Source: Mesocentrotus franciscanus
Taxonomy: Eukaryota; Echinodermata; Echinoidea; Camarodonta; Strongylocentrotidae
Direction of reading: 5' to 3'
Length of the DNA: 64,000 nt
NCBI GenBank assembly: GCA_037976565.1
Contig: CP137679.1
Location: 25,649,547 to 25,713,546 of the forward strand
A model generated the notes under the pieces. The model saw only the letters and a program-made list of their open reading frames with translations, did not search any database and had not been told where the DNA came from. This document shows positions 35,742-48,300 of this stretch, one piece after another (position 1 is the first letter of the stretch; each line of letters opens with the position of its first letter). Both the position numbers and the translations under genes were made by a program.

Positions 35742-35949
35742 GGATGAAAAAGTGGAAGGTACCAGAATAAGAGGGAACCCAAGAACCAACTGGGAGGGGA
35801 ACATCAAGACACTGAGTGGAATGATACTGTAAGAGTGTACAAGGAGGGCAGAAAACAGATGTGTGGGGAAATGTTGCAATCCACCTCCGAACTGGGAGAA
35901 GATACCTTGATAGATCACTCACAGTTCCCCCACTCGACCGGTCACTTCT

Positions 35950-37535
35950 TCAGTTGGTGCTTGGTCCTGTGGCTCCCATAGGTTCGTCATCAGATGCAGA
36001 GACAATGGAGACATCGTGTTTCGTCACGACAACACCTGTTGGATCTTTGCAGTTGAGGACTTGCGCAAATATCTTGTTCATGTTGCTGTCTGTGCCAATG
36101 TACGTACTCTTATTCCCAACCTTATTTAGTGTTAAGATTGTATTACCACCGCAATAAACGCCCGTCGGAAAGTAAATGGACGCTGCGTCAGTTCCGATGA
36201 TGTCCTTGATATCATATGACTGCTGGGCACCAAGTTCCTGCTCTACTTTCTCGATCACAAGGACCCGTCCCTTTGTAATGTCGGTAACAATGATATGACC
36301 GTCATTGCTTCCGACCTTATGTGGACGAATACCGTGCTCTAGTGGAATTTCATCCTTGTGATTCAGATCCTCGATTCCAAACCTATGAAGACAACGCCGA
36401 GTTCCAACGTCACATACATACAGCCAATTTTCGTCTTGGGTGATACCTTGTGGCAAAGCGCCTTTATATAGTTTGAGGATGACACGAGTGGGCTCATCAG
36501 ATTTTAAATCTTTCAATGTTATTACTTCAAATTTGGAGTCTACTTCGACAACGGCGACGAGGCAGTCGTCACGAATACATGCAGCGTCGAAGACGATGCC
36601 ACCACAATCAATTGGTTCCCTATCGGGATTCGGCTTACCGTCGCTGTCACAAAGAATGATCTTATCCCCTTTCCCGATCAGGATCACATTTCCATCCGGA
36701 GAACGCGTTACACATTGTGAGCCATATTCCATTACGATTTTTATAAGTTTGTTGATTTTAGGAGAATTTCGTTTCTTCTGGACTTTTTTCACCTTGGTAG
36801 GTCCTTTTCGAGGAGGGATGTCATCCACTTTCGATTTCATCGGTGGTGCACCTCCACTCATGTCAAGGCCCGGGGCTTGGCCGGACATGACAGAAGTGTT
36901 AACCGATTTTTCCTGAATGGTTTTACCAGTAATTTGTCTCTTCGCATTTGGCTTCGTCTCTGTCCCGTGTTTGCTGCTAGTAGTACTTCCATTTTTCTGC
37001 CTGGACATAGGCCTATTTGCAAACGGAGTTTGATCGGCGCTTTTGATTTTGTCGGTTTTAGTGCCCCTATCAAATTTCCCTTTGCAGGATCGAAACTGAC
37101 CACGTTGGTTATTGTCATTTGGAGTATTTTCCTTCCCCGGGACAAGCAGTTGGGTACTGCACGTAGGCTTGTGTGGGGCCTCTACACTCTCTTCTCTGAC
37201 ATAGTTTTGCGAGTCGATTTCCGTGTAACTATTTGAAAAATGGCTTATTAGATTTAGCCAGAATTCTCGAAAACCGCTCTCTGCTTGCCCTGCCACCTCT
37301 TGTCGAAGGCGCTTGTCCAAGCTCTTCACGAACGTTACAAGGTCAGCTTCAGAGTGCTCTACATCGTACTTCAGGTGGTTAATGGCCAGATGGTCTAGAA
37401 AACTAGTAATGCTGCAGAACATGTGCCGAAGAAACGTCACTACCAAGACTACTATTTTGGGTAGTTTTTCATGGTGCTTACCAAGTGCATTTGACATCTC
37501 ATTGAAATCGTCATTCAAACCCGGGATCAGGTCAT
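35950..37535 (-). CDS. NHL-like beta-propeller protein, long terminal exon (N-terminal exons not identified)
   Basis: A 1.58 kb open frame, by far the longest non-repeat frame here. On the minus strand a pyrimidine/AT tract ending tttacag lies just before 37,535 and the frame stays open up to it, so I read this as an internal-start terminal exon rather than a complete gene; the first Met in frame is near residue 8. Residues about 1-110 look helical. Residues 110-255 are Lys/Thr/Ser/Asn-rich, basic and probably disordered. Residues about 260-505 are beta-rich with NHL-like units such as SPDGNVILIG and GHIIVTDITKGRVLVIE, as in the C-terminal propeller of TRIM-NHL proteins. Stop at 35,950-35,952. 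No RING or B-box is visible in this exon. Related propeller families (SMP-30/YvrE) are an alternative. Function unknown; an adaptor or ubiquitin-ligase role would be a guess. Confidence 0.72.
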
Positions 37536-38990
37536 CTGTAAAATAATAATAAATGAAAAATGTCCATTTGAATCTACGTAGTAGGCCTACACATTTGATT
37601 GGAGTAAACTATTTGGACCGACACTACTCAAAATACATATATTATGGATAGCTTATTATTGTAGGTCCTTGTGATTTGTGTTACAAGATAGGAGAGATTT
37701 CTGGCACTGCATCACAGTGATATTAGTGATTCAGCCAATTTGAAATTCCCATATGACATAATTATGTACGTATGATTTCAACTTTCAAAAATTCATAAAT
37801 TTCTTATTGTTCGGTTTCGTTCAAACTTTCGGCGATCTGCTTCTCTGATTTCTCTGCTTTCTTTCCGAGTAACTTGCTTATTAAGATTGGATTGATTGTT
37901 AATTGTGATTGAAGTTATTCGTATATGCTTGCAATGATTTTCCTTTCGGGCGCTGTATGATCGATTCCTTTGTATATTGGTGATACATGACATTTAAGGC
38001 ACTGTACTCTGTGGGAGTACTCTGTGGGAGGCAATTTAATCTCGGTACAGAGCGCTCTGATTTAGACCTACAAATCTATTGTCCGAATAGATACCGATTG
38101 AATAAAGACTACAAAAGGTCTGGGCCATGTTTCATCGTGTTCATAAAAGTTAGTTTCGATAACAAGTGCCATAGAGTGCAGGTTGATTCATATATTGCTT
38201 ATTTTCTTTCAGGAACAGTTTTGCATATGTCGTATAAAATAATGAATTATCTTTTGTTATGCAACTTGAAGGCTCCCGGAAAAGAGGCGAGGAGTATTGC
38301 GCGATTTGGTGAATGCCTCCGATCCCCGCGTGCCAGAGTATAGTGTGAGCATGGTGAGCGTTCCAATTAATGCGGCACGCCATAACTCTTGTTTATTGGA
38401 TTGCATGCAATGTGATAAGTGTCACTATAATCGTATTCTGCATATACATGTAAATTGTACACCTAACCAAAGTGTTGTCTGGTTTTGAAATAAGTCAGTA
38501 CAGAAGTCATTGTTTGTATATTAAGGGATTTGCCATAATCATTATTATGGCCTAGTTATTAATTATTAATAGGGATATTCAAAGTAGAATGAGCTCAATG
38601 AGTAGGGGAGCGGGCAGGGTTTGGAGATAGAGGGAGGAGGAGGGGCTGGGAATTTAACAAACGTACTATCTTTTTTCGGCATGTCATCGGGGGTAGATTA
38701 AGGTTGGGTTTTTATGGCACAAACTATTTTAGCACGGTGGGGGAATAAATGATGAATTAAAATTGATAGGAGTTCAAAGGCCGTTTTGGGAAACTGCATG
38801 TTGCGTTTCAGTCAGTACAGGTGAGTGGTAGAGTTCTTTTTATTCTGGGATTTCATAGTCTTCGGTTGGGGGAGGGCTTTTCATGGAGGATAGAGGTTCA
38901 GAGAATATAATATATCAGGAATAGGTTTTGCCGTCTCGATTCATTTAGGAATATGATTAGAATAGGGATTAGTTTTAGTTTTATTATCTA
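37536..38990. other. Upstream of the NHL-like exon; one MITE remnant
   Basis: 37,783-37,865 resembles the complement of 3,875-3,955 (aaagcagaaaaatcagagaa), a remnant of that element. The missing first exons of the NHL-like gene should lie in this direction, but I could not identify any. Purine-rich 38,600-39,000 may be LINE 5' sequence. Confidence 0.4.
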
Positions 38991-38999
38991 AATGGTGCA

Positions 39000-41742
39000 A
39001 AACGTAAGTGATTTTAAATGTATTTACCTTTCGTTAAATGTAAAAGGTTTACGGGAGAGTGTAAAAGGGAGAAGATTTTTGCTTGGTGTAGGGAAAAAAG
39101 GCAGACTTTGTATTTTTGCGAGAAACGTATAGTTCAAGGGATGTGGAAGATAAATGGACCTCCGAATGGAATGGGCAATGCATGTATAGTCATGGAACCT
39201 TCCATTGTAAAGGAGTTTTGATTTAAGTAAATGAATCACTGCGCATGGAGTTGAAAGCAGTTGTATGTGATTCAGAGGGTAGAAACATACTGTTAGAGGT
39301 TTTAGAGTAATTTTGTGTAATCTGTACCTCCCAGTAAGAAGTAAAGAAAAGGAGTAAATAGGGGTATTAAAGAAAAATAAAGATAGACACTTTATTATAA
39401 TGGGTGGGGATTTTAATATGATCAGAAATAGCGAGTTAGATTACGCAGGTAAATAATAAGCCAAAGAGAGGAAATAATTTTAATTTGGAAATGGAAAAAT
39501 TTATGGAAAAGTTGCTTGATATTTGGAGGCAGAGAAATGTAATTAAAAAAAACAATTAACATATAGGCAGAAAGTACCATTTATGAAAAGTCGATTAGAC
39601 TATAATGTATAATATATAATTTCAGAAGATTTAGAGGATTCGGTTGTAAAATGTGAAATATTATGTTTTGTAGCTCCTGATCATTCAGCAATATATTTAG
39701 GATTTTTTGATAAAAGTAGAGATTCGCTTAAAAAATAAGGGGACATATTGGAAGTTTAATAATAGTCTCTGCAATAATATTTTGTATCTTCAGCAAATGA
39801 AGGAGGAAATCTTGAAATCAAAAGAGGACTTACATTTGAGATTCAGGACAAAAGATTGCTTTGGGATTTTTTGAAACTGAAAATTCGTCAATTTACACCA
39901 TGTTTCTCAAACAAATTGGCGAAGGATAGAAAAGAACAAACAGAGATAAAAGGATTAGAATATAGTTTAGTAAATAAATTAAACCAAGAGGCATGTAAAT
40001 TACTTGAGATTAAAAATCTGGAATTACGAGCTGCATATGATTATGTTAATGAGGGAGTTAAGACTCGCGCTCGTGCCTCTTTTTACGAATGTGGCGAAAG
40101 GGATATAAGATATTTTACACAGTTAATGCAATCAAATAAAAAGAAAAGCACTATAGCAAAGCTTATTAATGAAAAGGGGCTATAATATGTAATGACATTA
40201 AGAGATTAGAATTAATTTATGAGAGTTTTAGGCAGATTTCCGGACTTAAACTTAATAAGAACAAAACAAAGATGCTAATTTAGGGTGTACTCGAGATGCT
40301 GATTATGATCTTCCGTTTGGACAAAAGGTTGACCGTCTTCAGATTTTGGGTGTGTATTTTACATTGGATATCCAAGTGAAGGAAAAGGTGAACTATAAAG
40401 AAATTTGTGAGGAAAAACAAAAATATTGACATGGTGGAAGCAAAGAGATTTGACGCTTATGGGTAAGAATCAGTTATTAAAGAATTGTATTTATTCCAAA
40501 TTGACATATGTTGCGCTTACCCCGGTGCCATAACGGGTATATAAAGAGCTTGAATCACTTGTTTCGGACTTTGTTTGGCGAGGAAAAATCAAGATTAAAA
40601 AGAGTATTATGTTATTAGATTATCAGTAAAAGGGAGGGCTAAAAATGGTGCATTTTCCATCATTAATAAGGCTCAAAGGTTAAAAGGGCTTTTTCAGGCG
40701 GAAGAGGACACAAAATGGAAGCAGTATTTTGAGGACGCTACCAAACATATAGGAGGTAAATTTATTTTTTCTTGTAATTATCTAATTCCCCTCTTAGAAT
40801 TATCTGTACCGGAATTCTATATATAGTTGTTAGAAACATGGGCAAAAACGAGAGAGTTTAGAGGAAACTATAGCTATATACTATATAGGAAAATATTTTT
40901 TGTTTTAAATTGATGAAAAATGTATTTATGATAAAAAGTTGCAAGTGCAAAACATTTTTCGATTAGAACATATAATTGATAGTAATGGGGAATTAAAGAC
41001 AGGGAGCTACTTTCTTAGTAAAGGTTTGGATAATGAAGATCTACTGAAAATTAGAAAAATATACGAAGCACTTCTTCCAAGTTGGAAGCGGAATATAGAA
41101 AGTACAGATTTAACTAAAGATAAAAGTCTTAATGAATTGAATTTTATAAATAATGGGATAAAAATATCTTTAGACACAATTATTTTAAAAAATATATACA
41201 AAGAATTAGTGAACGAAATACTTGAACAGAGATTGGTGAGAGATAAAATATAAAATATACATAATTGCAATTTTTCTGAAAAAGAACTTATATCTATATT
41301 TAGTAGGCCCAGATGGAGTACTTTGAGCAGATTTTGAGGGAATTCCAATTTAAATTATTGCACGAAATGGAGCATACAAATTCTAACTTATATAACTTTA
41401 AGTTTATTGATACTAATTTATGTTCATTCTGTAAACAAGAAGAAGAAACTTATTAGCATATATTGTATACGTGTGAAAATTGCTCGAAAGGTATGGGAAA
41501 GGTGCAGTACTTTCTTTGATTTGTTTAATTTGCGAAAATTAAACTGAGAAGAGATACAATTCGGAATAGATTTACCCGATAGAGGAAAAGGACAGTTAGT
41601 GAATCATGTTTTAATATTGGTAAAGTATTTAATGTTTCTAAATAGGAAAAGGAATATACCGCCAACCGAATATGATATTATAAACCAGATTGAACAAGAT
41701 AAATTAGAAGAATTTTTAAAGCACTTTTACGTACTTCCTTAG
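39000..41742 (+). pseudogene. LINE ORF2 relic, L1/Tx1-like, reverse transcriptase core deleted
   Basis: Fragments in several frames, in LINE order. Endonuclease: KREKIFAW near 39,065, IIMGGDFNMI near 39,393, APDHSAIYLG near 39,675. Linker before RT: 39,856-40,185 with ARASFYECGERDIRYF. After RT: SGLKLNKNKTKML near 40,232 and LQILGVYF near 40,335. C-terminal Cys/His knuckle: LCSFCKQEEETY near 41,420, ending KHFYVLP at 41,742. The palm domain with its catalytic aspartates is missing between 40,185 and about 40,205. Stops and frameshifts throughout; dead. Confidence 0.85.
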
Positions 41743-42680
41743 CGCTTCACCTGAAAAGTGGGGAAATTGGCATGTATATAGTGGTTGTCGTGTAACAGTT
41801 TGGAAATAAGTTTGTTTATAAAGCTTGGTATTGTTTTTGTTTTTATGTATTGCTTTAAATTGGGATACTAATTCAATTACTTCAATTTTGATTTTGATTC
41901 TATACTTATTTTTGGGTACTAAATGTGGCGAGACGACAAAATGGGTTAACAAGAATTATTTGTGATTACGTATATTATCCACATGAGATTTATGTAGTCA
42001 TACCTGAGAAATGGAAACTGGACCTTACAAAGAAGCAAAGAGCACATTATGGTCTAATCAAATAGTGTTTATGTTTTCAAAGAAAACGTTTCAATTGGAT
42101 TCAGTTTGTTCGAAGAATTTATACAGAGCCTGTATACAAAATATGGCAGATATTCATGTTAGTTTTCATAATTTGCCATCATCATATAATAATTTATGTC
42201 GGTAAAGAAAATGGAAAGGGTATTTCTTCGTCCTAGAATATGAACACTAGATAATAGACGAAAAAGAATGTCAATTCAAACTGCTGTATAATATTGTTTA
42301 TGTTATCCATCACTTATACAGGTTTGAATTCATATCATGTGATAAGTGCTCCTGTTGTGGAAAATATGAAGAAACATATAAGCACAGTTTTCTTGAATGT
42401 GATATGGTAAAGGATTTATGGGAACAGTGTGGTAACATGTTGGATCTTCCAATCCTTAAAGAGATTGAATGGAAGTAAGTTCACATTGGACTAGATGAAA
42501 TAACTCGATCAGGGCAAATAAACAATCATGTTGTCTCTTATTAATTAAATATATGTCATTTCTTAGTAGGGGGAAAAAGAAACACTCAAGTATTAAAGAA
42601 ATAAGAGAGAAATACTTAAAGGCAAACAAGAGGAAAGAAAATTTGCTACTGAACGAAACGTATTGACAATTCATTATAAA
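41743..42680 (+). pseudogene. Second LINE C-terminal tail
   Basis: A second Cys/His knuckle, CDKCSCCGKYEETYKHSFLEC, near 42,338-42,400 follows about 0.9 kb after the first, so a second 5'-truncated copy of a related LINE sits behind the first. Frame breaks throughout. Confidence 0.75.
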
Positions 42681-42702
42681 AAAGGGGAACATTTGAACTT
42701 AA

Positions 42703-43203
42703 AGGTACTGTGCCCCATTCGCAGGCCAAAAAAAGGAAAAGTTTAAATTCCACCGGCATTTGAAAGATAATACTAATTTAGAACTTCCCTCAAAACGAAA
42801 GGGCTTGAAAATGTCTTTTTGTGGGAAAATAACAACCGTTAGTTGTCAAATCGACTTTAGTGATTGCAATCCATTTAATAAATAGTCTGATTTTCAGACC
42901 CTTGTACCGAATGGTCGTACGTTTTTTGCTGCGCAAAGATTCAATCAGTTTAATTTTGGCCATTACAAGAAGTGGGTTATTGATGTAGACAAATGCTCAT
43001 GTACCCTTTACAGCTCATTTTATGTATGTTGTTACCAAAGAAAAAAAGAAGTCACTCAGTCACTTAATAGTTTCTGACAGCGAAGTCTAGAAAGTAAACG
43101 GGTTTCCTTGTATAAGTTGAATACTAGGACACTGCTAAGTGCTAACGTTTACATTTCACAGATAGGACATACGTGACATATTCATATTTCCTGCAAAGTA
43201 CCT
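42703..43203 (+). mobile_element. 501-bp TTAA-flanked MITE after the LINE tail
   Basis: Ends AGGTACTGTGCCCC and GCAAAGTACCT with TTAA on both sides. Inverted relative to its relatives at 23.2-23.6 and 26.5-26.9 kb. Confidence 0.85.
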
Positions 43204-44050
43204 TTAACACAATGTCAGAATATATCATCATGGGATCAGAGATGGCAAGGTCTGATGATTTATCCTTGTTTTACCTTTTCTTCCCAGCCGCGACATGCTG
43301 CCCTCTTCCTATTTCTGTTTTCTTTTCTTCTCTCTTTCTCTCTTTTGTTTTTGTTTTTTGTTTGTTCTGTGTGTATGTGAATGCGTGTTTTTTCTGTGTG
43401 TATGTGGGGGTGTTATAATTCATTATAATAGATTTCATTCAATGATTTTTTTTTCTTTCTAATTCGTTCTCATTGTATATAGCCAAAGTGGATTGTTTAT
43501 GTAGTTAATGATCATTGTCGTAGCTGAGATAAACATAGATTTTGTTTTCTTCTGTTCTAACTGTTTCTTGGTTATTGTATTCAAGACGAATAATATATCT
43601 GTTTTATGTATGATTTATGCTATGAATGGAATCAATGCAGAATATTAAAGGGAAAAAAAAAATCACAATTTTCATTACAGGCATTCACCTTGCATTCAAT
43701 TCATTAGCTTATATCAGTTAATTTAAATTGCTATTTATTTATAAAACAGGGACCTGGTTGGGTTCTCTCTTTTTTTTTTTTTTTAACTTCTATTCATCTG
43801 GGGTTTTCTCCAAATGACTATGTAAGACGGGAATTTTCGTTCATCAGTTGCAGGTATAGAAGAACCAATGTGTAATAACTTAGCACATTATTCTTTCTCC
43901 TTTCCTTCTTCTACTTCTTGTTCTTCTTGTTCTTTTTTTGTTGTTCACCCTATTCTCTTTCTCTCTCTCTCTCTCTCGCTCTCTTTCTCTCACCCTCGTT
44001 CTTCTTTCTGTAGACGTTTTATAATACTATAATTATAAAAAGGAAAATGG
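43204..44050. other. Possible LINE 3' region and simple sequence
   Basis: May be the remainder of the LINE 3' end up to an A run at 43,654. Then poly-T at 43,770-43,785 and a TTC/CT tract at 43,897-43,990. No gene. Confidence 0.4.
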
Positions 44051-44051
44051 G

Positions 44052-44225
44052 GGGGGGGTGGTGAGCACAATTTTTTTTTGGGCCTCCGAAAATTGATTTT
44101 TTTTTTTTTAACACCACCCCTTGAGTGCAAGGGAGGGGCCCATCTTCGTTTTTACAAAAAGGGTGTTTTACCTGGTTTTTCTAGGAGGGCCCGGGCCCCG
44201 GCCCCCCCCCCTGGATCCGCCACAG
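44052..44225 (+). mobile_element. hAT-type MITE fragment (5' truncated)
   Basis: Right end CTGGATCCGCCACAG and body (ggagggg...cccatcttcgttttt, aagggtgtttta) match the 49,943 element. The left terminus is missing. Confidence 0.75.
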
Positions 44226-44426
44226 CCACACCTATCACTAAAGAGCATATTACTTGTTTTGTCAATTCTTGAATCACCAGGTATTTTCAATATCATAATG
44301 ATTGATGCAGAAACTTTTATCGGTTTGCCTAAATTACATGTTATCATTTTGATTATCTTTATATTGGGCTTCATTAGAACAAGACCTATTCGCTGCTCAA
44401 ATATGAGGTGATATCTGCCAATAATA

Positions 44427-44560
44427 ATAATAATCTAGATTTATATAGCGTTTAATACGAAAAACCGTCTCTAAGCGCTTTACAAATATTATTTCCCCGG
44501 TCATTGGATTCATTCACGCACAATGTGCACCATCTTCACTGCCAAATATGATTCAATCAC
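44427..44560 (-). mobile_element. SINE family B fragment
   Basis: aataataataat tail, tttatatagcg, ctaagcgctttac and ccccggtcattggattca match 34,283-34,395; the tRNA head is missing. Confidence 0.75.
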
Positions 44561-45560
44561 CATTTTCAGGTAAGGGTGGGGATGGGGACCCCTAATCCTA
44601 TGTGTATTTTTTTCTTCTATTTGTCCTCTTTCGAGGGACTTTATTTGTTCATATCATACAATAACAGCTATTTACAACAATGTTTATATACAGAATTCAT
44701 GCAATTGTAACATATCATATATAGTACAAAACATGAAACTAATGTGACATAATCACTAACTAAAATATTGAAAATAACCCTATGTGTATAGCTTTCATTT
44801 CACCTATATACTGTGTTTTGTCATAGCCACGAAAAAAAAATTAACGTTGTTTACATACCTTGGAAATGTTGGACGCCGCCGGTGGCCATCTCGATTGCCG
44901 TCCGTTGGAATAAGAATCAAGTACGAAACTTCGAATGAACACAGCACCAATTGGAATCTAATAAGCAGACAAATATGACAAATCATCAATTTAACCGTCA
45001 TAATTATAGAAAATTTCCCTTTAACAGATAATGAGTTTGGTTACTTAGGATGTAGATTGTAGTAAAAACGCAGATGTAATTCGAATTATTCGAATTTGAT
45101 ATCGTATTTGACTCCCCTCATGTAATTCTCTTATCTCATAATACTCAATGTTTGGGTTAGGGAAAATGAAAATAGTTATAGTTTATATTCTTAAATAGTC
45201 CGTGTATCTTTAAAAATGTCTGCGAAACGTATTTCCAAATTTATAGTAAACTAATTATTGCTTATTATACAACACCTAAGTAAATCCTTGTCATTTGATT
45301 GGAGGATTGTTGGTCACATGATATTCAATAGATATACTATTGCACGGGCGTGCATTTTTGGTACTATTCGCCGTAGTACTATTCAACGAGCGTGCATTTT
45401 GGGTTATTATGCAGACTGCGTACCTCTCTGCCCTGCGAGTATCCCATTGTCAGCTGCGCGCATCTGACGCGAAGGCAATCTGAATGTAATCGAGAAGGCC
45501 TAACTCCAACTTTAAATTATCTGTAATATAAGGAGCAAAGCATAATTTGTTGAAAGATGT
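44561..45560. other. Mostly unassigned; contains candidate exon
   Basis: Apart from the 44,859-44,957 candidate exon nothing is certain. cgtgcatttt words repeat at 45,350 and 45,390. Confidence 0.4.
44859..44957 (-). CDS. Candidate second exon of the 46.0 kb minus-strand gene
   Basis: Minus strand: acceptor ctgcttattag before 44,957, then 99 bases (33 codons) ending AAG|GTATGT. Two frames are open across it. Joined to the 46.0 kb exon it reads RFQLVLCSFEVSYLILIP and onward to a basic tail. It also contains ATGGCCACC in good Kozak context (GAGATGGCC), so it could instead carry the true start. No further exons recognised downstream. Confidence 0.22.
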
Positions 45561-45566
45561 TGTATG

Positions 45567-45735
45567 AAACAAATAATGAATGTTTTTCATTCGTTCAATA
45601 GTGCAAATATTTTCATTCGTTGAAAGATTAACGTTAATTTTCAACTCGGCTGACGCCTCGTTGAATAGAATATTAATTTATCAACTCATGAAAATATTCG
45701 CACTATCGAACTCATAAGCATTCATTATTTGTATA
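45567..45735. mobile_element. Small inverted-repeat element
   Basis: caaataatgaatg ... tgcaaatattttcattcgttg is inverted at 45,690-45,735 (catgaaaatattcgcac ... cattcattatttg); centre near 45,650. 45,740-46,720 otherwise has no recognised feature except the candidate exon at 46.0 kb. Confidence 0.65.
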
Positions 45736-45994
45736 CTATATTATTAAATGAAAATAATGCCTCTCTTGCTTTGCTTCGTTTTCCACATTGATTCTGCAAA
45801 CACATGCAAGCAACAACGAAACATGGTCATGATTATTATAATTTCTTTGAAGGAATGTTTATTTGCCATTCGTTTAATTTGGTATGCTCGCTAGCTAGGT
45901 AAAAATAAACATATAACATTTGTTGAAGCTGCGAAGATTGAAAACATCGACATCGTTTGTACTTATTTAAACTCAAATGTGGTTTACAACTCAC

Positions 45995-46044
45995 CTAACT
46001 CTTCGCAAACTTGCAATACTTTTTCTCAAAATGGCGGCTAGCAT
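45995..46044 (-). CDS. Candidate first coding exon with mitochondrial-targeting-like peptide
   Basis: On the minus strand an ATG at 46,042-46,044 opens MLAAILRKSIASLRRV, which runs straight into a strong donor (GTTAG|GTGAGT). The peptide has five basic and no acidic residues in an alternating hydrophobic pattern, as in mitochondrial presequences. A second splice-bounded segment lies at 44,859-44,957. The 50-base coding part leaves two bases open, and AG+A joins in frame to that segment. No homology recognised; chance is a real alternative. Confidence 0.25.
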
Positions 46045-46726
46045 CTTGTGACCAGGGTTACTTGTTGTACTCGTTCTTTAATATTCAACTTTCAATAATT
46101 TTCTTATTAATACTCATAGAGTGATATTTTCACCATCAGCTGCATAATTGATGAATAGATCATACATAAATTTTAGAAAAATGGAGAGAAGTGGGAAAGG
46201 TGAGGAAGAATTTTAAAGTGGCACCTTCTTTAAAGGTGCATGTTCAAACCCTGAATTTACCCCGTACTGCCCCCCTTATTCATATTCATGCATGACGTAC
46301 ATCGTATTAATAGTTTGGATTCATTTTGTCCCCTCCTATTCACATTATCTTTTGTATATGTGTGTCTAGGAAAGGCCCCCCAAGTGAGCTATGAACGTAG
46401 TCCCAATCGAAAATACATACCCCAGTCACACCAAGAGAATAATCGCAAACTTCCAAAACATTTGCCATTCGCTATAATGTCATTTGTCTTTCGGGTTATT
46501 GACGGTCTGGCTTGATTTTCACCGGTGTGTACAGGGCACTAGCCTACGTTTTTTTAGTTCACGTTCCTTTTCAATGGCAAGGAAATACACTCTCAATTGA
46601 ATTTGATAATCACCTAAGTTTCTCTCTTTTTACCACCACCATTTTTTTCTTCATACTTTTTCCCTCCACAGGGATGTTATTGATTTTCATTTGCAACAAA
46701 TTAACAAACATATATTCAAGGTAGTT

Positions 46727-48300
46727 TCAAGATTCAAGATTCAAGATTCAAGATTTTATTGTCCATATATAATACAGAAATTTGTTTTCCATTGGTGTAA
46801 CATGTAATATGTGAAACATAAGACAAAACATTTATAACATGAATAAAATCGACTACTCAAGATACAAATATTTGTTGAACTGTCGAGTTAACAGAAGACA
46901 TACATATTTTCAATAATGTATTTCTGATATTCATGAACAACAAAAATGGAAGAAACAATATAAAAGAGACATAATATCCTTTGATTATTGGGCTATATAC
47001 AACTACTTTGTTGTGAACACTGCTAATGATTAAAACAAAAAAAGATGAAATAGAAATAAAAAATTCAGAAAAAAAATCTTTTTATATAAACAAATTCCTG
47101 AATTGAAACCATTTTCTTGTGAATTTATTAATTCTACAATTCGAATCTGCAATATACTTTTCATTTTTGAAATAATTTATAATCGAAACTCTAATATTAT
47201 CAAAGTCGGGCAATGTTTTCTTTATTTTGCACGTATACACCATCTGTCGCACTACAATCAGTATACAGTTCAATGCATAATTATTTGAACCTCTTAAACC
47301 AAATAATTTATCTTGTAGTGAAAATATTATTCTATTTCCGGTTCCAGTATCCTATATATCCAGTGTTCCAACCTATCTCAAATATGTTTATCATGCGTAC
47401 AATCACATAGCAGATGTATAACTGTTTCGCTCTGTTCATTACAAAATGTACATTCTTTTCTTGGGACTATATTAATTTTAAACTGTAAATCATTTGTATA
47501 TAATATACGTTGCAAAACCTTAAACTGAAACCATCGTAAGCCCACATCGATGGTACAATTAAATCCAATGGAACAATATGTTTCCCAACTCTTGTCATTC
47601 AGGCCCGGCCCCCCACTCAGTGTTATTTAGGGTACGCGTATGCTTGTTCCCTCTTTTTTAAAGCACCCCCTATCTGAGGACTGCCAACATTTCCGAACCC
47701 CCCTTTCGCGGGCTTTTCGCGGGCTTTTCCTGCCTTGGAGACCCCCTAAATCTGGAACACTGCTCAATGTACCCCCCTATCTATGATATTCAAGATATGT
47801 TATGACCCCCTTTTTGAATTTCTCAGGAGTCCAAAGAGAGAGAAAGAAAAAACACCCACTTTTTAAAGAAATCTCCAGGTGAAAAGTCAAATACACCCCC
47901 TTTTTTTACAATTCTCGGGCCGGACTTTGTCACACGAAAAGTACCCTTTTACCGGACATTTTGGTAACACGCATGGTATCCTTCCGTTCTCGGAGTGGGG
48001 GCCGGGCATTCAGGTCAGAAATGCATTTTCATTTAAGAAAACTTTTACATTCACCTCTCCTTCTTTTTAATAAAATTGCATAGATATGTGAACATCCATT
48101 ATTACGGTTTATAACCAATGCCATTGTATTTGGTAAAAGCGGTTGTGGCACCCTGTTAAAAAAAGTACAATTGCTAAACCCTTCTCTAATTGCATCGCAT
48201 AATCCACGATAAAAAAGAAAAATTAGTTTAATATTATACGTATCTTGGAAATCTTCCTGAGAGAAAAAATCACCATTTTTTCCCACCACCATCATCAAGT
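46727..48300 (-). pseudogene. LINE relic, L1/Tx1-like C-terminus, ending in (TCTTGAA)n
   Basis: Minus strand. The C-terminal region encodes GLRWFQFKVLQRILYTN and CTFCNEQSETVIHLLCDC near 47,430-47,550, the usual LINE Cys/His knuckle. Upstream, 48,029-48,298 encodes LIFLFYRGLCDAIREGF, also LINE-like. The 3' end has tandem TCTTGAA at 46,727-46,755 as tail. Interrupted by the element at 47,604. Confidence 0.8.
47604..48006 (+). mobile_element. 403-bp element with CCCGGCCCCC ends and 8-bp target duplication
   Basis: Flanked by perfect CATTCAGG repeats (47,596-47,603 and 48,007-48,014). Ends CCCGGCCCCCCACTC and GAGTGGGGGCCGGG are inverse copies. It splits a LINE coding region. C-rich runs inside; no coding capacity. 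Superfamily not assigned. Confidence 0.92.
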
